A stretch of DNA of 64,000 bases from Anisodus tanguticus. Lineage: Eukaryota; Streptophyta; Magnoliopsida; Solanales; Solanaceae. The position numbers were made by a program, and so were the translations under genes. Of the stretch, positions 47,499 through 60,060 are shown in pieces (position 1 is the first letter of the stretch; every line of letters starts with the position of its first letter). The notes below the pieces were generated by a model. It saw only the letters and a list, made by a program, of their open reading frames with translations, ran no database searches and had not been told where the DNA came from. The stretch is taken from positions 43,455,062 through 43,519,061 of the forward strand of contig CM067545.1 in NCBI GenBank assembly GCA_034509755.1, read 5' to 3'.

Positions 47499-47522
47499 TC
47501 CTTTGAAAACACTGTTAATTAG

Positions 47523-48777
47523 TTGTCAAAAAGGGGGTATTTAATTGTTACATGTTTGATATCATGAAGTCAGTTGTCTATAGCATCGCAAAATTATCCC
47601 GCTATTCTTTGCAGAGTTTAATACATATTTTGACTAATATTATGTAAAACAATTCATTTATTCTAGTGTTGGTATTGAAATATTTAGCAAAGGAAAAGTT
47701 TGACTTTTCAAGTAAACAAATGAAGCACTCCATCTGAGATAGAGGGAGTCCGTCCAGTGTTTTTGAGATTGATGAATGTTCAACTATGATCATCTTGATA
47801 GATTTATAAATAATTTGATTTCTTTTTCCATAATACAAATTAATGCACAAATCCATTTTTGCCTCTACAATTTATCAATGTAGAAGTTTGTTAGACCGAA
47901 ATAGTGTGTCAAGTTTGTTTTAACTTTTATGGTCCCACAAATGACACCTTAGTATAAGTTGTCGACAACATTATGATAATTATTTTGCTTAAATTTTAAG
48001 TACTTTGTGCCTACCTTTTTTTTCAAATTAAAATAAGTTATCAATCTGTCTCTCCAACTAGTTCTTATTCAACTCCCCAACCCCCTTAATATTGGACATT
48101 ATGACACCCTTTCTATTTTAAATCAAACATGTTCGTTTGTATTTTTAACGATTAAAAGAAAAGTAAAAAAAAATAAAATATGTGAAGTATATATAAATTT
48201 TGTGTCGTGTGGAAATACAGAAGAGTACAGTACAAGGAGAAGTGAAGAAACAAATTGCCAAAAAAAAAAAGTGAAAAGTTTATTTTGACATGGACTAAAA
48301 ATAAAAAGAAAGTAGACAAGTGAACATTTATTTTGGAGTTGAAACACTCTATATTTCATAATTGCCGCAATAAATTACTTTTCATTCGCTCACGAGGTTA
48401 GCTAAATATTTCTTCTTTTTGGTTGGTAGTGGACCAAATTTAAGAGCCATTCCAAGGGACCCCATCTAAAACATTAATTTTTAAAAATTAATTAAAGTTA
48501 ATTCAATTTTACTAAAATGTAACTCCTTCTGCTGCTTATTCTTTTCTTAAATCTACATCTAGAAGTGCTTAATGAGTTTGAACTGTTAGATGTTTATCAT
48601 TAAAAAAGCTCATAATATATGAAATGCATGTTTAGTGATGGATGTATTTTGTTTACCAACGGTTAATAATCACTTAGTTTCAATTTATGCATTTTATGTT
48701 TTTTTTGTCTATTCAAAAAAGAAAGTTACAATGTGGAAAATAATAATTCAAAGTCGTAAGAAACCAAATTTGGTTAG
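47523..48777. other. AT-rich intergenic sequence
   Basis: No gene is supported. Short minus-strand frames (47602-47856, 48123-48359) have no known motif and lie in strongly AT-rich DNA. Confidence 0.5.
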
Positions 48778-50259
48778 TGTTGACACCTAATTTTTATCCT
48801 CAATACTTTTATTTAATTACTCAAGGTTCCCGAATCATAAACGGAGTGAAATACACATTTTACAAAGCGAAAATGATTTTAAAAAATTATCTCAGTGACA
48901 TTTCGCCATTTTATTTGGCAAAATATCATCGAATATATTATTGTATATCATTTACATATTTTAAAGAAATATCTATCAATTTTTATAAATTAAAAAAGAG
49001 AATTGTCTAATTAATTATCTAAATTAACTGTTATAAATTGATTAATATTTTACTCCATGAAATTAAGGAAATTGAATTAATTAAATAGAGTATCAAATAA
49101 CATCTCATTTTATTTCTCAATTTTAAAGGATTTTATGTTTTTATGGATTTTATTTAATGACTTGTTTTAATTTTAACTCAAATTGATTTTAATTAGTCAT
49201 TTTGGCCTCAATTGAAATGACAAGTGACCACATTTAAAATTAATTCGTGGCCACATTTACAAAATCTATTCGTAATAACCCCACCCTTTTTAATACTAGT
49301 TTTTGTGCCTCATTTTCCCTCTTATATCGGTCGAGCCCAGTCTATCAAGGACTTGACTCGGCCCAGTACGCGCTTAAGGGGCATAAAGCCCCTTTGCCCT
49401 TTTTCATTTTCACAAAATCGGCAAGGGTTTTCAAAACCCTAGCTCCGCTGTGCTCTACTTCCTCTCTCTCCTTGTTACCACTTTTAGCAATGGCGCGGAG
49501 CCTTGCTTTTCTGTGTACCATGCGTGCCGAGATAAGAAAAATACAATTAATGCTCACTCAATCGACCCCCACGGTGCACCGCAAGGTAACACCCTCACCC
49601 CACCATCTCTCTTTGTTTCTGCAAAATATTGATGAGTTTTGTCCTATTTGAGGACGAAAATCATTTTTCATTGGCTAAAATTTTCTCCTTTTAAATTTAA
49701 ATCAAAAATCAGTGGAAAGCAATTCTCCCACATCGGCGTTGAGCAATAAATTGGGGTTTTGGAATTCTATATAAAGAACCCCACCCTTCATTGCTTCACC
49801 AAGTCTTGAACGGTGAAAATTTCCAAAAGTTCGAGCACAAGTCTCAAATTTTGAGCAAATTGGAAACCTTAGAATATTTCCTAGAATATTTTCTAAGGTT
49901 TTCTGATAGATTAAACCTTTTTTTTTCTTTTAATTTTGTGCGGTGTGGCTGAATTCATTGAGTTGGATAAGAAACTTTTCACTCTGGATTCTCGATCAAG
50001 GCTGCGCATCAAAGAGGTAAACTTGAAGCCCTCTCAGTCTTTTTACATCTTATACTTCTGTGTTTTATGTGATTTTATGTTAATTAGGGGGTTAATTTTA
50101 GCTATTCATGCTACTGTGTGCTTAAATAGGTTTTATTAAGCATGATGATTTCCCTAATTAAGGTTAATGAGGTTTAGATATATTCTAGGGTCTTGATTAA
50201 TGTGTTGTGAGTACTGTGTATCAGCATTTGATTAGTTAAAATCTCTGTGCCAACCCAGT
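48778..50259 (+). repeat. Tat/Ogre-like LTR fragment, plus orientation
   Basis: Starts TGTTGACACCTAATTTTTAT, the typical start of a large Solanaceae gypsy LTR family, and carries a TATA box (ctatataaagaacc, about 49770). The end is not reached: at 50260 the sequence switches abruptly to the inverted LTR of another member. The plus-strand gag relic at 60-62 kb probably belongs to the same element, which would make this its 5' LTR and leader (inference). Frames of 60-134 codons at 49224-49651 overlap and have no domain. Confidence 0.65.
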
Positions 50260-52968
50260 TGTCGCGCCCGTTTTTAACCGCGGCTCGCGATGCGATGGCA
50301 CCGATTCCCTCTGGATTGGTTAAAAATGCTTTGTTGAGGAGTCGTCACCTAATTATTCTAAGGTGAATTAGGGCACCTAAATGTTAACTAAATGCTACAA
50401 AATAACTCCGATTTTATGATCTGCGAAACTAATGAGATTCTAGGTAAGAGTTCTTTATTATCCTAAAGGGAAGGGGTTATGCATCCTTTAAGATCTGCTA
50501 ACTTGCGGTTATTTCATCAAACTCAGGTTTAATTATTGTGCTAAAAATGCATGTTTTTACAAGTATAAAATTAAAATAATGTTGCAAGTAGTTAATGAAA
50601 GGATGCATTTGTACAAGTATGCATTTGTATGGCATAAAAATACATGTAAAATTAATTTTGGATAAAAGTATGCATTTGTATGAAAGTTGATAAAAGTATA
50701 TACAAGATGATTTGGTAAGAAGAAAATAACTTATTGGTAATGCAAAGAAAGTGGTATTTTAGAAGTCATTTTTAATAACGAATCGGATAAAATTAAAACA
50801 CTATTTTGTATGATTAATAGTGTGAATAAAAGGTGACCGATAGTTTTGAAAATTTTGAACAATTCAAAAATAAGCTAGCGTTTTGAAGGTATGAGCGACG
50901 AACCTAAAATAAATAAACTAATGTTTTGAAAGTATGGGTGACGGGCCTAAAATAGATAAACTAGCGGTTTCCGATTTTAAAAATAACCGAGCATAAAATA
51001 AATTAACTAGCGACGAGTTTCCAGTTTTAGACTACCCTATTAATTAATTCTAAGTCTGCCTATTCTAAACATTTCAATAACTTCACGAGTACAATAATAT
51101 TACAATACAAAATAACATAAAACTGAATTAAAAAAATAAAACAACAATAAATCATCTCCGATAGGGTATCTTGTCTTCTTTAACTTTCATAAATGTGCCT
51201 TGCAAGTTGTCAAGAACAAACGGTTAGAAACAATTGAATATAAATAACTTCGAATCCGTATCCAAAACAGTAAATGTTTTCATTACGGAGGGCTCAGACT
51301 TAATTTTGAAAAGATAATTCCAATCACGTCGTGGTTGCAAACATATGACTCGTTGGTCATTTTAGTTGCCTTGCCTAACGAACATATTGGTCTCTCAGAT
51401 GAAAAAAGATTTAAGTTTCATCCTTTCCCAGAGGTTTTATTTTCGTCTTTCCAACTGTGGAGGCCTAAAAATCGACGGATATTTTTTCATCGGCCAGTGT
51501 AGTATCATGTTCAAATCAACGAAATAATACCAAAGCAGTAAAGCCGAAATCGAGAAACATTTTCCGAAGGGACACGGCCTCAAATTCAATTTCATTGGCC
51601 TAAGTGTAGTATTTGTTCAAATCAGTAAAATAACAAAATAACCGCGTAACGGATGTTCAAATATCAAAATAAACCAACAGTCCGCGATTAAAATATCCGA
51701 CCCGAATTCTGAAATTTTGAACCGAAACAGAATTTGAAATGCTCCTGAAAATCCGACCTGACAGAACAGTGACCCGACCCGGAAAATGATGACGAAACAG
51801 TAAAGTAAAATGTTAGGTATTTCGACCCAGTTCTGAAAAACAGACCCGGACAGATGACCCAGATTTCGGGTCGACCCGACCCGAGAAATGCAACCCGAAG
51901 CAGTGACCCGACCTGGAATCATTTTTTTTTTTTGGATTTTTCAGATAACCAACATCAAAAAAATATCAAAGCCATTTGTTGGAAATTTTTACCCGACCTA
52001 CCGGAATAATGACCCGATCGGGAAACAGTGTCGAATTCGAGAAACACATTTGTTTCCAATTGCAAATTTCAGATAACCAACAATAAAATATCGAACACAA
52101 AAATCTGGAAATTTACTCAAACCGGGCTGACCCGACCCTACCCGGATCGATGACCCGACCCGAATCAGTTTTCCCAAATTTCAGATAACCAACAACAAAA
52201 TATAAAACACAAAAATCTGGAAATTTACTCGACCCGAATTCTGGCCTGACCCGATCGGAACCCGACCCGAATAAAAAACAGACCCGAATAGAACGAAAAA
52301 TTCCAGATTCTTCAACACCAAAAATCCAACAATATTTTTGGACTCCTTAAGATGAAGAACAACATAAAAAAATAATTCAAACCTTAAGAGATTTCGGGTT
52401 TCAAAACATAAAACTCGATTTTCGGACCTCAAAATTGCCCCCCTCCCCCCAAATGAAGAACAAAGAAGGGTTTTATAGATGGATTCGGACCTCCAAATTC
52501 CCCCATAAAAATCAAGTTCAATTTTCAAACAAAAGGGGCAAAAAAATCCAATTTTTGGGGTATGGGTTGCGAATTTTAGGGGATTTTTGGGGTATGGGTT
52601 GCAAGTTTTTGTGGTGGGTTGGTATTGTTTTGGGTGAGGGGAAATAAAATGGGGAGTTGGTTAAAAATAAAAGAAGGGGTTTAAAATGCTTTAAAGAATA
52701 TAAATTATTTAAATAAAAATATAACGATGTGATAATAATAAAAATATAATATTTGCGAAATGCTTAATGCTTAATATAAGAAATGCGATGTCATTTTTTT
52801 GCGAAAATAAAATAACATAGAATATTAGGATAAAAACTATGATTGTGATTTTAAAAGGCAAACAATATTATAACTTATTTATATATATATTAAAATTGTT
52901 TTGAGGAGTCAAAAATATTTAAAATTGCAAATAAATAAGAAAAGATGGGTCAAAATTGGGTGTCAACA
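50260..52968 (-). repeat. 3' LTR of the non-coding Tat-like element
   Basis: 2709 bp from TGTCGCGCCC (plus-strand left edge) to GGGTGTCAACA. Near 51700-52290 the word 'gacccgacc' and variants recur many times as a degenerate short repeat. The first ~490 bp match 59051-59546. Confidence 0.85.
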
Positions 52969-53252
52969 GATGCCCTTCTTTGGCCGGAGGCGATGAAAGA
53001 GCTTTCGGCCAAAGAAGTTGACTGAGTAGCCAATTTTGTCCCGATCATTGGGACTTGAATGAAGGTTAGAGATAGAATTCCGAGGGGAGAGAAGTTCCAA
53101 AAGATTGCGCAGATTCGAGAAATATTGCCCCAGTATTGAGTTATGATGACACTGGTTGTAGATATGGTGAAATACGGGGGAAAGGGCGGAACGACGATCG
53201 AAGTACTTCCCCAATGCAGATGATGCCATTTCATAGGCCTAATGAGATGGCA

Positions 53253-53700
53253 TTGTTGTATAGACGTGATGCAGATGTCGTTGTTGTATGGACGTGTTGC
53301 TGATGATGTCGTTGTATAGACGTGTGCAGATGACGTCGTTGTATAGACGTGTTGTTGATGATGTCGTTGTATGGACGTAATGCTGATGACGTCGTTGTAT
53401 GGACGTAATTCTGATGACGTCGTTGTATGGACGTAATGTAGACGACATCGTTGTATATACGTGTTGTGCAGATGACGTCGTTGTATAGACGTATTGCTGA
53501 TGATGTCGTTGAATGGACGTAATGCTGATGTCATCATTGTATGGACGTAATGTTGATGACGTCGTTGTATAGACATTATGTTGATGACGTCGTTGTATCG
53601 ACGTAATGCTGATGACGTCGTTGTATAGACGGGTTGCTGACGACGTCGTTGTATGGACGTAATGTTGATGTCGTCATTGTATCGACGTAATGTTGTTGAT
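53253..53700. repeat. Minisatellite 1: 28-bp unit, about 16 copies
   Basis: Consensus unit 'ttgtatggacgtaatgctga' plus 'tgacgtcg'. Most copies contain TGACGTCG or GACGTC; a few vary in length (26-31 bp). The 208-codon minus-strand frame across it is a translation of the repeat, since three 28-bp units make a multiple of three. Confidence 0.93.
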
Positions 53701-53752
53701 TTTAAGAGGAAGCTATTGTGCTGACATAATGCAGATAACGCCGTTTGGTGGA

Positions 53753-54726
53753 CGTCTGATTGAAATTAAAATACCCGCAGTAGGAGGTGTGCGCCTGATT
53801 GAAATTGAAATACCCGCATTAGCAGGTGGGCGTCTGATTTAAATAAAAACACCCGCATTAGGAGGTGGACGCCTGATTGAGATTGAAATACATGCATTAG
53901 AAGGTGGGCGGCTGATTGAATTAAAATACCCGCATTAGGAGGTGGGCGCCTGATTTAAATTAAAATACCCGCATTAGGAGGTGGCTGCCTGATTGAAATT
54001 AAAATACCCGCATTAGAAGGTGGTGCCTGATTGAAAATAAAATACCCACATTAGAAGGTGGGCGCCTGATTTAAATTAAAATACTCGCATTAGAAGGTGG
54101 GTATCTGATATGACGTTAAAATACCCCCATTAGGAGGTGAGCGCCTGATTGAAATTAAAATACCCGCATTAGGAGGTGTGAGCCTGATTTAAATTAAAAC
54201 ACTCGCATTAGGAGGTGGACGACGCCTGATTGAAATTAAAATACCCGCATTAGGAGGCGGACGCGTGATTGAAATTAAAATACTCACATTAGGAGGTGGG
54301 CGCCTGATTGGAATTAAAATACCCGCATTAGGAGGTGGGTGCCTGATTTAAATTAAAATACCCGCATTAGAAGGTGGGCGCCTGATTTAAATTAAAATAC
54401 CCGCATTAGGAGGTGGACGCCTAATTGAAATTAAAATACACGCATTAGGAGGTGGGTGCCTGATTGAAATTAAAATACCCAGTGCATGATTGAAATTAAA
54501 ATACTCGCATTAGGAGGTGGGCGCCTGATTTAAATTAAAATACCCGCATTAGGAGGTGGGCGCCTGATTTAAAATAAAATACCCACATTAGGAGGTAAGT
54601 GCCTGATTGAAATTAAAATACTCGCATTAGGAGGTGGGCGCCTGATTTAAAATAAAATACCCGCTTTAGGAGGTGGGTGCCTGATTGAAATTAAAATACT
54701 CGCATTCGAAGGTGGGCGCCTGATTT
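53753..54726. repeat. Minisatellite 2: 39-bp unit, about 25 copies
   Basis: Consensus 'cgcctgattgaaattaaaat' followed by 'acccgcattaggaggtggg'. Units alternate between gattgaaatt and gatttaaatt variants, and one unit (about 54470) is shortened. The array starts and ends inside minisatellite-1-like sequence ('ggtggacgt' before; 'gtctttgtattgacgtactg' after). Confidence 0.93.
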
Positions 54727-57700
54727 ACGTCTTTGTATTGACGTACTGCAAAGTGTGACCCTTAGGTCGAACTTCTATGTCATCAATCTAGATGAAAAGT
54801 TAATAAGTGGACATAGGCGATGCAAAAGTAAAGTAGATGAGGATGTGACCCTAGTACGAAATATCGTCCTTGTACAGACATAATGCAGTTGGGACCCTGT
54901 AGGTCAAGAGGGTTCTTTTGTACAGACGCTGAACAGGAACGTGATCTTTGTGGAGCCTAAAATGCGATGCGGGAATTCCTCGCGAAATTAAGCATCATGT
55001 TGCGTCTTCCCGCCTTTGTTAACTTGAAGACCTGCACTCAAAGAAATTCATGAGTTTAGGGGAAGGGCGGTTGATTCACGTTGACTTTGTAGCTTTGGCT
55101 CTTGACGCTTGCAAGTTCAGACTGGTTTTTACTGAAGACTTAGTTGCCCGACGCTTTTCATGTCCATTGGTGTATTCTTGCAGTGAACTCTTAAAATTTA
55201 CCCCAGTTTCTGGTAGATATGAAGATGCAGAACTTCCAACTGGACAAAACTGAGTTTCTGTGGGCAGCTTGCTTGTCCTATTAAGGCAATCAGGTGGGCC
55301 TATTGCGTTGTGTGCAAGATAAGGGAAGAAAATTTTCAATGGTGTGACCGAAGCCGATATAGGCCGCCTACGTATTCCAACAAAGAAAATCAGGTCATAA
55401 CGTAGTTCATTACAAGGAAAAAGGGATTGTGAAGCTTTTTTTAAAAAAAATGGGACCGAAGCCTATGTGGGCGCCTACGTATACTGCCGAGGGAATCAGG
55501 TCATAACGTAGTTCATGTGGCAAAAGAGATTGGAAATCAAATTCTGGATTGTTTATCCGAGACTTTGTGAGAAAAAGGAATTTGAGTTTGTAAAAAATAT
55601 TTTTTGGTAAAAGAGAGGGATTAGAGTTTAAAAAATATATTTTGCAAGGTTTTTGATTATTTTTTTTTGAAAATATGAAAAAGACAGAATCACGTCTTCA
55701 CTTCAGTTGGTACCAACAATTAGTAATGTGCTTAGGGGATCCCGTTATTGCTTTCTGTCTAACCGAGACTGACTCCAGGGTAATTCCTACAACTTCAGAT
55801 GCTACCTCAGACATACCTGAGTATCGACACTTGCTTCAAGCCAAGATTTCGACCTATACGTATCCTCATGTTTCAAATGCCCTCACTAAAAGAAAGTCCC
55901 TTCCTCAGAATATTTCAGTGTTTTGAACTTTGGGACGTCTAGAAAAGTACACTCTCACTCAGAAAGATGTTCAATGCATTTAATGTTGATACCATAGGCT
56001 TGGTCGTCGTATGAGTATCCACTAATGTGAGAATCCTCTGTATAGGATCATGTAGGGCTTGTTATGGATTTGTAATGTAGGCTTGGGGAAAGGAACATAT
56101 ATCATTTGGGTAAGGAGTGACTAATTCTAATTTGAGCGTTGGAATATGTCCGCGCTTTGTATTTCTGTGCCTTGATGCCGATCTACTTCTTTTTGCCCCT
56201 TTGTTTTGTACTGACTTCTTTTGAATCTTTCGTTTGGAGCTTTTTCCCCTTTTCAGAGTTATTTCCTCTTTTTTTTTTATATTGTCAGGGCTTTTTGACT
56301 TCTTCTTTGTGTGAAGTCACCCTTTTGTTTTGTTTTCTTTTCCTCTTTTGGGAACATTGCAACTTCAACTCGGATCTTTTTCAACAATTTGCATGTTTCT
56401 GATGCGCTCAAGGAGGTCGGGCCAAGAGAGGGATAGTGCGTGTATGCACTCAGAAAGGGTATAGGCATAAAATGTGGTTGTTAAAAGAATAGGCTTTAGG
56501 CTCAAAGGGGAAGTGCTACGGATAATGTTATTTGGTACGCTGGAAAGGCTCAAACGAATCAAAGAAAGCCTACGATAATTTCCTATACTAAGTGTTACTC
56601 AGGATTTTGCCTCAACAAACATTCGAACCAAGTTCTAAATCACAATGCAATGCAATTAAACTTATTCTAAAACTCACCACACAATGCACATGAAACAATG
56701 AGGTTGGTTTCGTTCTTATCTTGGAAGCAAGCAAGACAATTTTTCAAGTGTCACCACAGGCGTGAATGAGTGGTACCAAAAGAATCTATGAGTTTGCCAT
56801 GCAGTCAGTTTTCTCCACTTTTTCTTTTCTATGCACACTCCTAACTGTGTTGGTATCAACCAAGTCAATCAATTATGCTAAAAAAATTATATATATTTTT
56901 GAATAAAAGGTATCAAACCCAAGTAGGGATGCCTACGTATCTCATCTTTGACGAGAATCAGGTGCGCGTAGTTCGTTCAGGTAGGTTATAAAAATGTATG
57001 TCTGAAAAAGAATTCATCCACGATAGGATAGTAAGAGTAAAAACTGTATAAAACAGATGATTGTCCACTATGGGACGAATGCAAAGTAAAATGATTGTCC
57101 ACGATAGGATGAATACAATGAAAAAATGATTGTTCACAATAGGATGAATGTAATGAAAAAATGACAGTCCATGACAGGATGAATGAAAAGCTGGGTAAGC
57201 CAGATACGTCCCTTTCTAAGGTGGACAAGGCGAGTACATCCATTGTTAAGATGTATGCGGAAGTATGTCCCTTTCTAAGGTGGACAGAGAAATGCATCCC
57301 TTTTTAAGGTGGACGAGGAATTGCGTCCCTTTGGCAGGTTCGTTCTATTTTCATTGGGTAGCGTTCCGCAAGGACAAGATTTACATTTTTAGTGGTGTCA
57401 AACCCGAGAAGGGATACCTACGTATCACACCGTAGGGTGAGAATCAGACACACGTAGTTCGTGAGGATATGTTGTAAAACGTATGATATAAAGGAATTGT
57501 GTAACGAAAATTAAGCATATCAATTGAATTTGCAAATATGTAAAAAAAACAAAAGTATAGACAAACTCAGAGTGATGCCTCGTTGAATTGGTGTTGGTTG
57601 ACTTCTTCCAGTCAAAATATCTCCTGATCATCTTTGTGAAAACTTTTTTCTTTGTTCTTTTGCTGGAGTATCTCCATGGATAATGTTTTAGAACGACCGC

Positions 57701-59022
57701 CCTTGACTGTTCGCGAGGACGGTCTTCCTGCAAAAATAAGAGCACTGGGTGAAAGGAGGAAAGTCACGGTAAGAATAATAATAAAATGTGGGAATGTGAC
57801 AATATAGTCAAAGGCTCCCCTGATTGGTTTGTTCGGACTGGAGGTTGGATGACTTCTTTCAGTCAAAGTATCTCCCGGTTATCTTTGTAATTTTTTTTCT
57901 CTCCTAGAGTATCTCCAGGGATGATGTTTTATAATGACCGCCCTAGACTGTTTGCGAGGACGGTCTTCCTGCAAAAATGAGAGAAATGGGTGAAAGTAGG
58001 AAAGTTGCAAAAATAATAAAATGTAGGAGTGTGACATTATGGTCAAAGACTCCCCTGGTTGCTTCACAAGGTCCGAGTCTTGATGTTCAAGAACGCTTTA
58101 TCCTCGGGCGGTGACACAGTTTCTGTCCATAGGACCAAAAGATATTGCATTGGCCCAATAAAAGTTGATTGTAGTGCAATAGCCCAAAGTGCACAGGGCA
58201 AATGTTCATGCCCAGAGTTGCAAGCGACATGTCATGATATGTACAGAATTGGAGCGGGTAATTATTGCATTAAATAATATGTACATAGTGAAAAGCAAAA
58301 AAATAGCCAATAAATTGTGCGGAAATTAAATGCGCGTCCTAACATGCATGGGGCTTCTCCTATGCCAGAGGTGAGCCTAAACGCCAAATATGTGAGATTA
58401 TGACAGATTAATCCAAGTTGTTAAAATGCGATGCTTTTGTCAGAAATGAAGACAAAATGAATGTACATTTTCCAATTTCGACATATCATGATTAGGCTTG
58501 GATTCGTCTATCATTATCACGCTACACATAATATGATGATGGGTCGTGAGGCCCATCGATAATTTGGTGGATTTCTTAATTGTGGAGTCGATGCCAATGA
58601 TCGACCCACCTAAGGTGTTTGTATGCATGACTTAAAATAAAATGGTGGTATAGCTCTATCCTAAATTTTCTAAAATTTGGCTGACTAGACTCAAGGTTTC
58701 CGAGCGGACTACTCGAGTGAGAAGGCTATGCGGCTACCGGATGGTCCAGACACTCCGCGCATACGCCAACTCTCCTAAAATTTGGAAGTTTGAAAGAAAA
58801 TTTTGCGGGTGCGCGAAACACACCTCGCGTGTATGTGTGATAGTGTCAATTTTCCGAAGTGGAAGAAATATGAGCGGAATGCCAATTTAAGAAAAGCGGC
58901 AAAGAAAGTAGCAATTAAAGCAGTTAAAGTTTCAAAAAAGGAAATAATTTAAAGCAATAGATCGAATAAGGAGCAAAATAAAGCGCAATAATAATTAACC
59001 TGGGTTTGCTATTGTTAAGAAC
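54727..59022 (-). other. Non-coding interior of the Tat-like element with dispersed repeats
   Basis: Four copies of a ~70-bp block with 'gcctacgtat', 'gaatcag(gt)' and 'cgtagttc' lie at about 55345-55410, 55452-55520, 56911-56980 and 57391-57460. 57030-57320 has a cluster of 'gattgtccac(g)ataggatgaa' and 'ccctttctaaggtggac' repeats. A 251-bp direct duplication lies at 57593-57843 and 57844-58075. No coding motif is seen on either strand. Confidence 0.7.
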
Positions 59023-59050
59023 CTGAAAGTCCCCAGTGGAGTCGCAATGC
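59023..59050 (-). other. Primer binding site region of the Tat-like element
   Basis: The minus strand after the 5' LTR end reads GCATTGCGACTCCACTGGGG. The usual plant Tat/Ogre form is TGGCGACTCC(A/G)CTGGGGAC, probably pairing with a tRNA-Arg type primer. One base differs from the usual site. It fixes the minus orientation. Confidence 0.65.
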
Positions 59051-59546
59051 TGTCGCGTTCGTTTTTAACCACGGCTCTCAACGCGATGGCGTCGATTCCT
59101 TCTGGATTGGTTAAAAATACTTTGTTGAGGAGTCGCCACCTAATTATTCTAAGGTGAATTAGGGCACCTAAATGTTAACTAAATGCTACAAAATAACTCC
59201 GATTTTATGGTCTGCGAAACTAATGAGAATCTAGGTAAGAGTTCTTTATTATCCTAAAGGGAAGGGGTTATGCATCCTTTAAGATCTGCTAACTTGCGAT
59301 TATCCGATCAAACTCAAGTTTAATTTTTATGCTAAAAATGCATGTTTTTACAAGTATAAAATTAAAATAATGTGGCAAGTAGTTAATGAAAGGATACATT
59401 TGTATGACATAAAAATACATGTAAAATTAATTTTGAATAAAAGTATGCATTTGTATGAAAGTCAATAAAAATATATACAAGATGATTTAGTAAGAAGAAA
59501 GCAACTTATTGGTAATGCAAAGAAAGTGATATTTTAGAAGTAATTT
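59051..59546 (-). repeat. 5' LTR of the Tat-like element, truncated
   Basis: Matches 50260-50765 closely (TGTCGCG start, 'gagtcgccacctaattattc', 'gaaggggttatgcatccttt'), then ends at about 59546 where unrelated 'ttcatgcatatta' repeats begin. Confidence 0.85.
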
Positions 59547-60060
59547 CATTCATGCATATTATAATTGTCATTCATGCATATTATTTTCCACCAAATGGAA
59601 AATCGCACACACTTGCATCAGTGCAGAAAGATGATTATGCGGATTCGCAGTCGTCCTCCGGTAAAAAACTAAAATTATTTCTTGGAACTTATTGAAGATT
59701 TAGTTGGTTCGTTGTCGTCCAACATTCAACAATTGTTCACCCATGGGCAGTCCCTCGGGTACCCAAGTCATTTGATTAAGATCGCTCTAATCAACTTAGG
59801 ATAGAGCTAAGTCAATCCCTACTAATTAGCGATGTTGATCCCGGAAGGACTTTGAGAATTTGAGATGTGTTCGAAGCCCGTTAGAAGACTACATTTCGTG
59901 TATGCTCGATCTTTGACCCGACGATACGTTCATTCAACTATGTGTTATGTGCTAATAATTTTTGTGCAATATGGGTTAAACCATTGTCCGGTGGACGAGG
60001 CCTAACTATGGGTTGTCTATGTAGATGTCTATCAACCTCCGCTTCGACATGGTCCTGAAT

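Larger units (their letters stand above)
41146..47514. mobile_element. hAT-like non-autonomous element interrupted by a copia element
   Basis: The outer ends are inverted: CAGTGTTTTAAG at 41146 and TTGAAAACACTG ending at 47514. The flanking octamers GTTATTAG (41138-41145) and TTAATTAG (47515-47522) match at 6 of 8 bases, as for an old 8-bp hAT duplication. GC-rich blocks near each end ('ggcgaggcgttttacgcagc' at 41159; 'cgtacgcctttacgc' at 41780 and 47379) belong to it. No transposase is seen. The copia at 41904-47242 sits inside, flanked by a ~260-bp duplication of the element's right part. Confidence 0.65.
50260..59546 (-). mobile_element. Non-coding Tat/Ogre-like gypsy element (minus strand) with minisatellites
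   Basis: Left (3') LTR 50260-52968 starts TGTTGACACCCAATTTTGAC on the minus strand; right (5') LTR begins at 59051 but only ~500 bp remain. The minus strand next to it carries a primer-site-like TGCGACTCCACTGGGGAC (59047-59030), as in Tat/Ogre elements. A purine-rich AAAGAAGGGCATC on the minus strand lies next to the 3' LTR. The 6.1-kb interior has no RT, integrase or gag motif; it holds two tandem arrays and dispersed 'gcctacgtatc' blocks. It is best seen as a non-autonomous derivative inserted into the plus-strand relative. Confidence 0.8.

Noticed and set aside
49224..49651. Possible small gene near 49.4 kb (several overlapping plus frames)
   Set aside because: Lies inside the Tat-like LTR fragment; the frames overlap and lack any known domain.
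52950..53576. 208-codon minus-strand frame with repeated HYVHTTTSS-like peptide
   Set aside because: It is minisatellite 1 read in frame; units vary in length and break the pattern, and there is no start context or homology.
53253..54726. CRISPR-like regular array
   Set aside because: The units are contiguous tandem repeats without unique spacers, in plant DNA.
55675..55926. 83-codon plus-strand frame
   Set aside because: Inside the non-coding Tat-like interior; no motif on the element's coding strand or in this frame.
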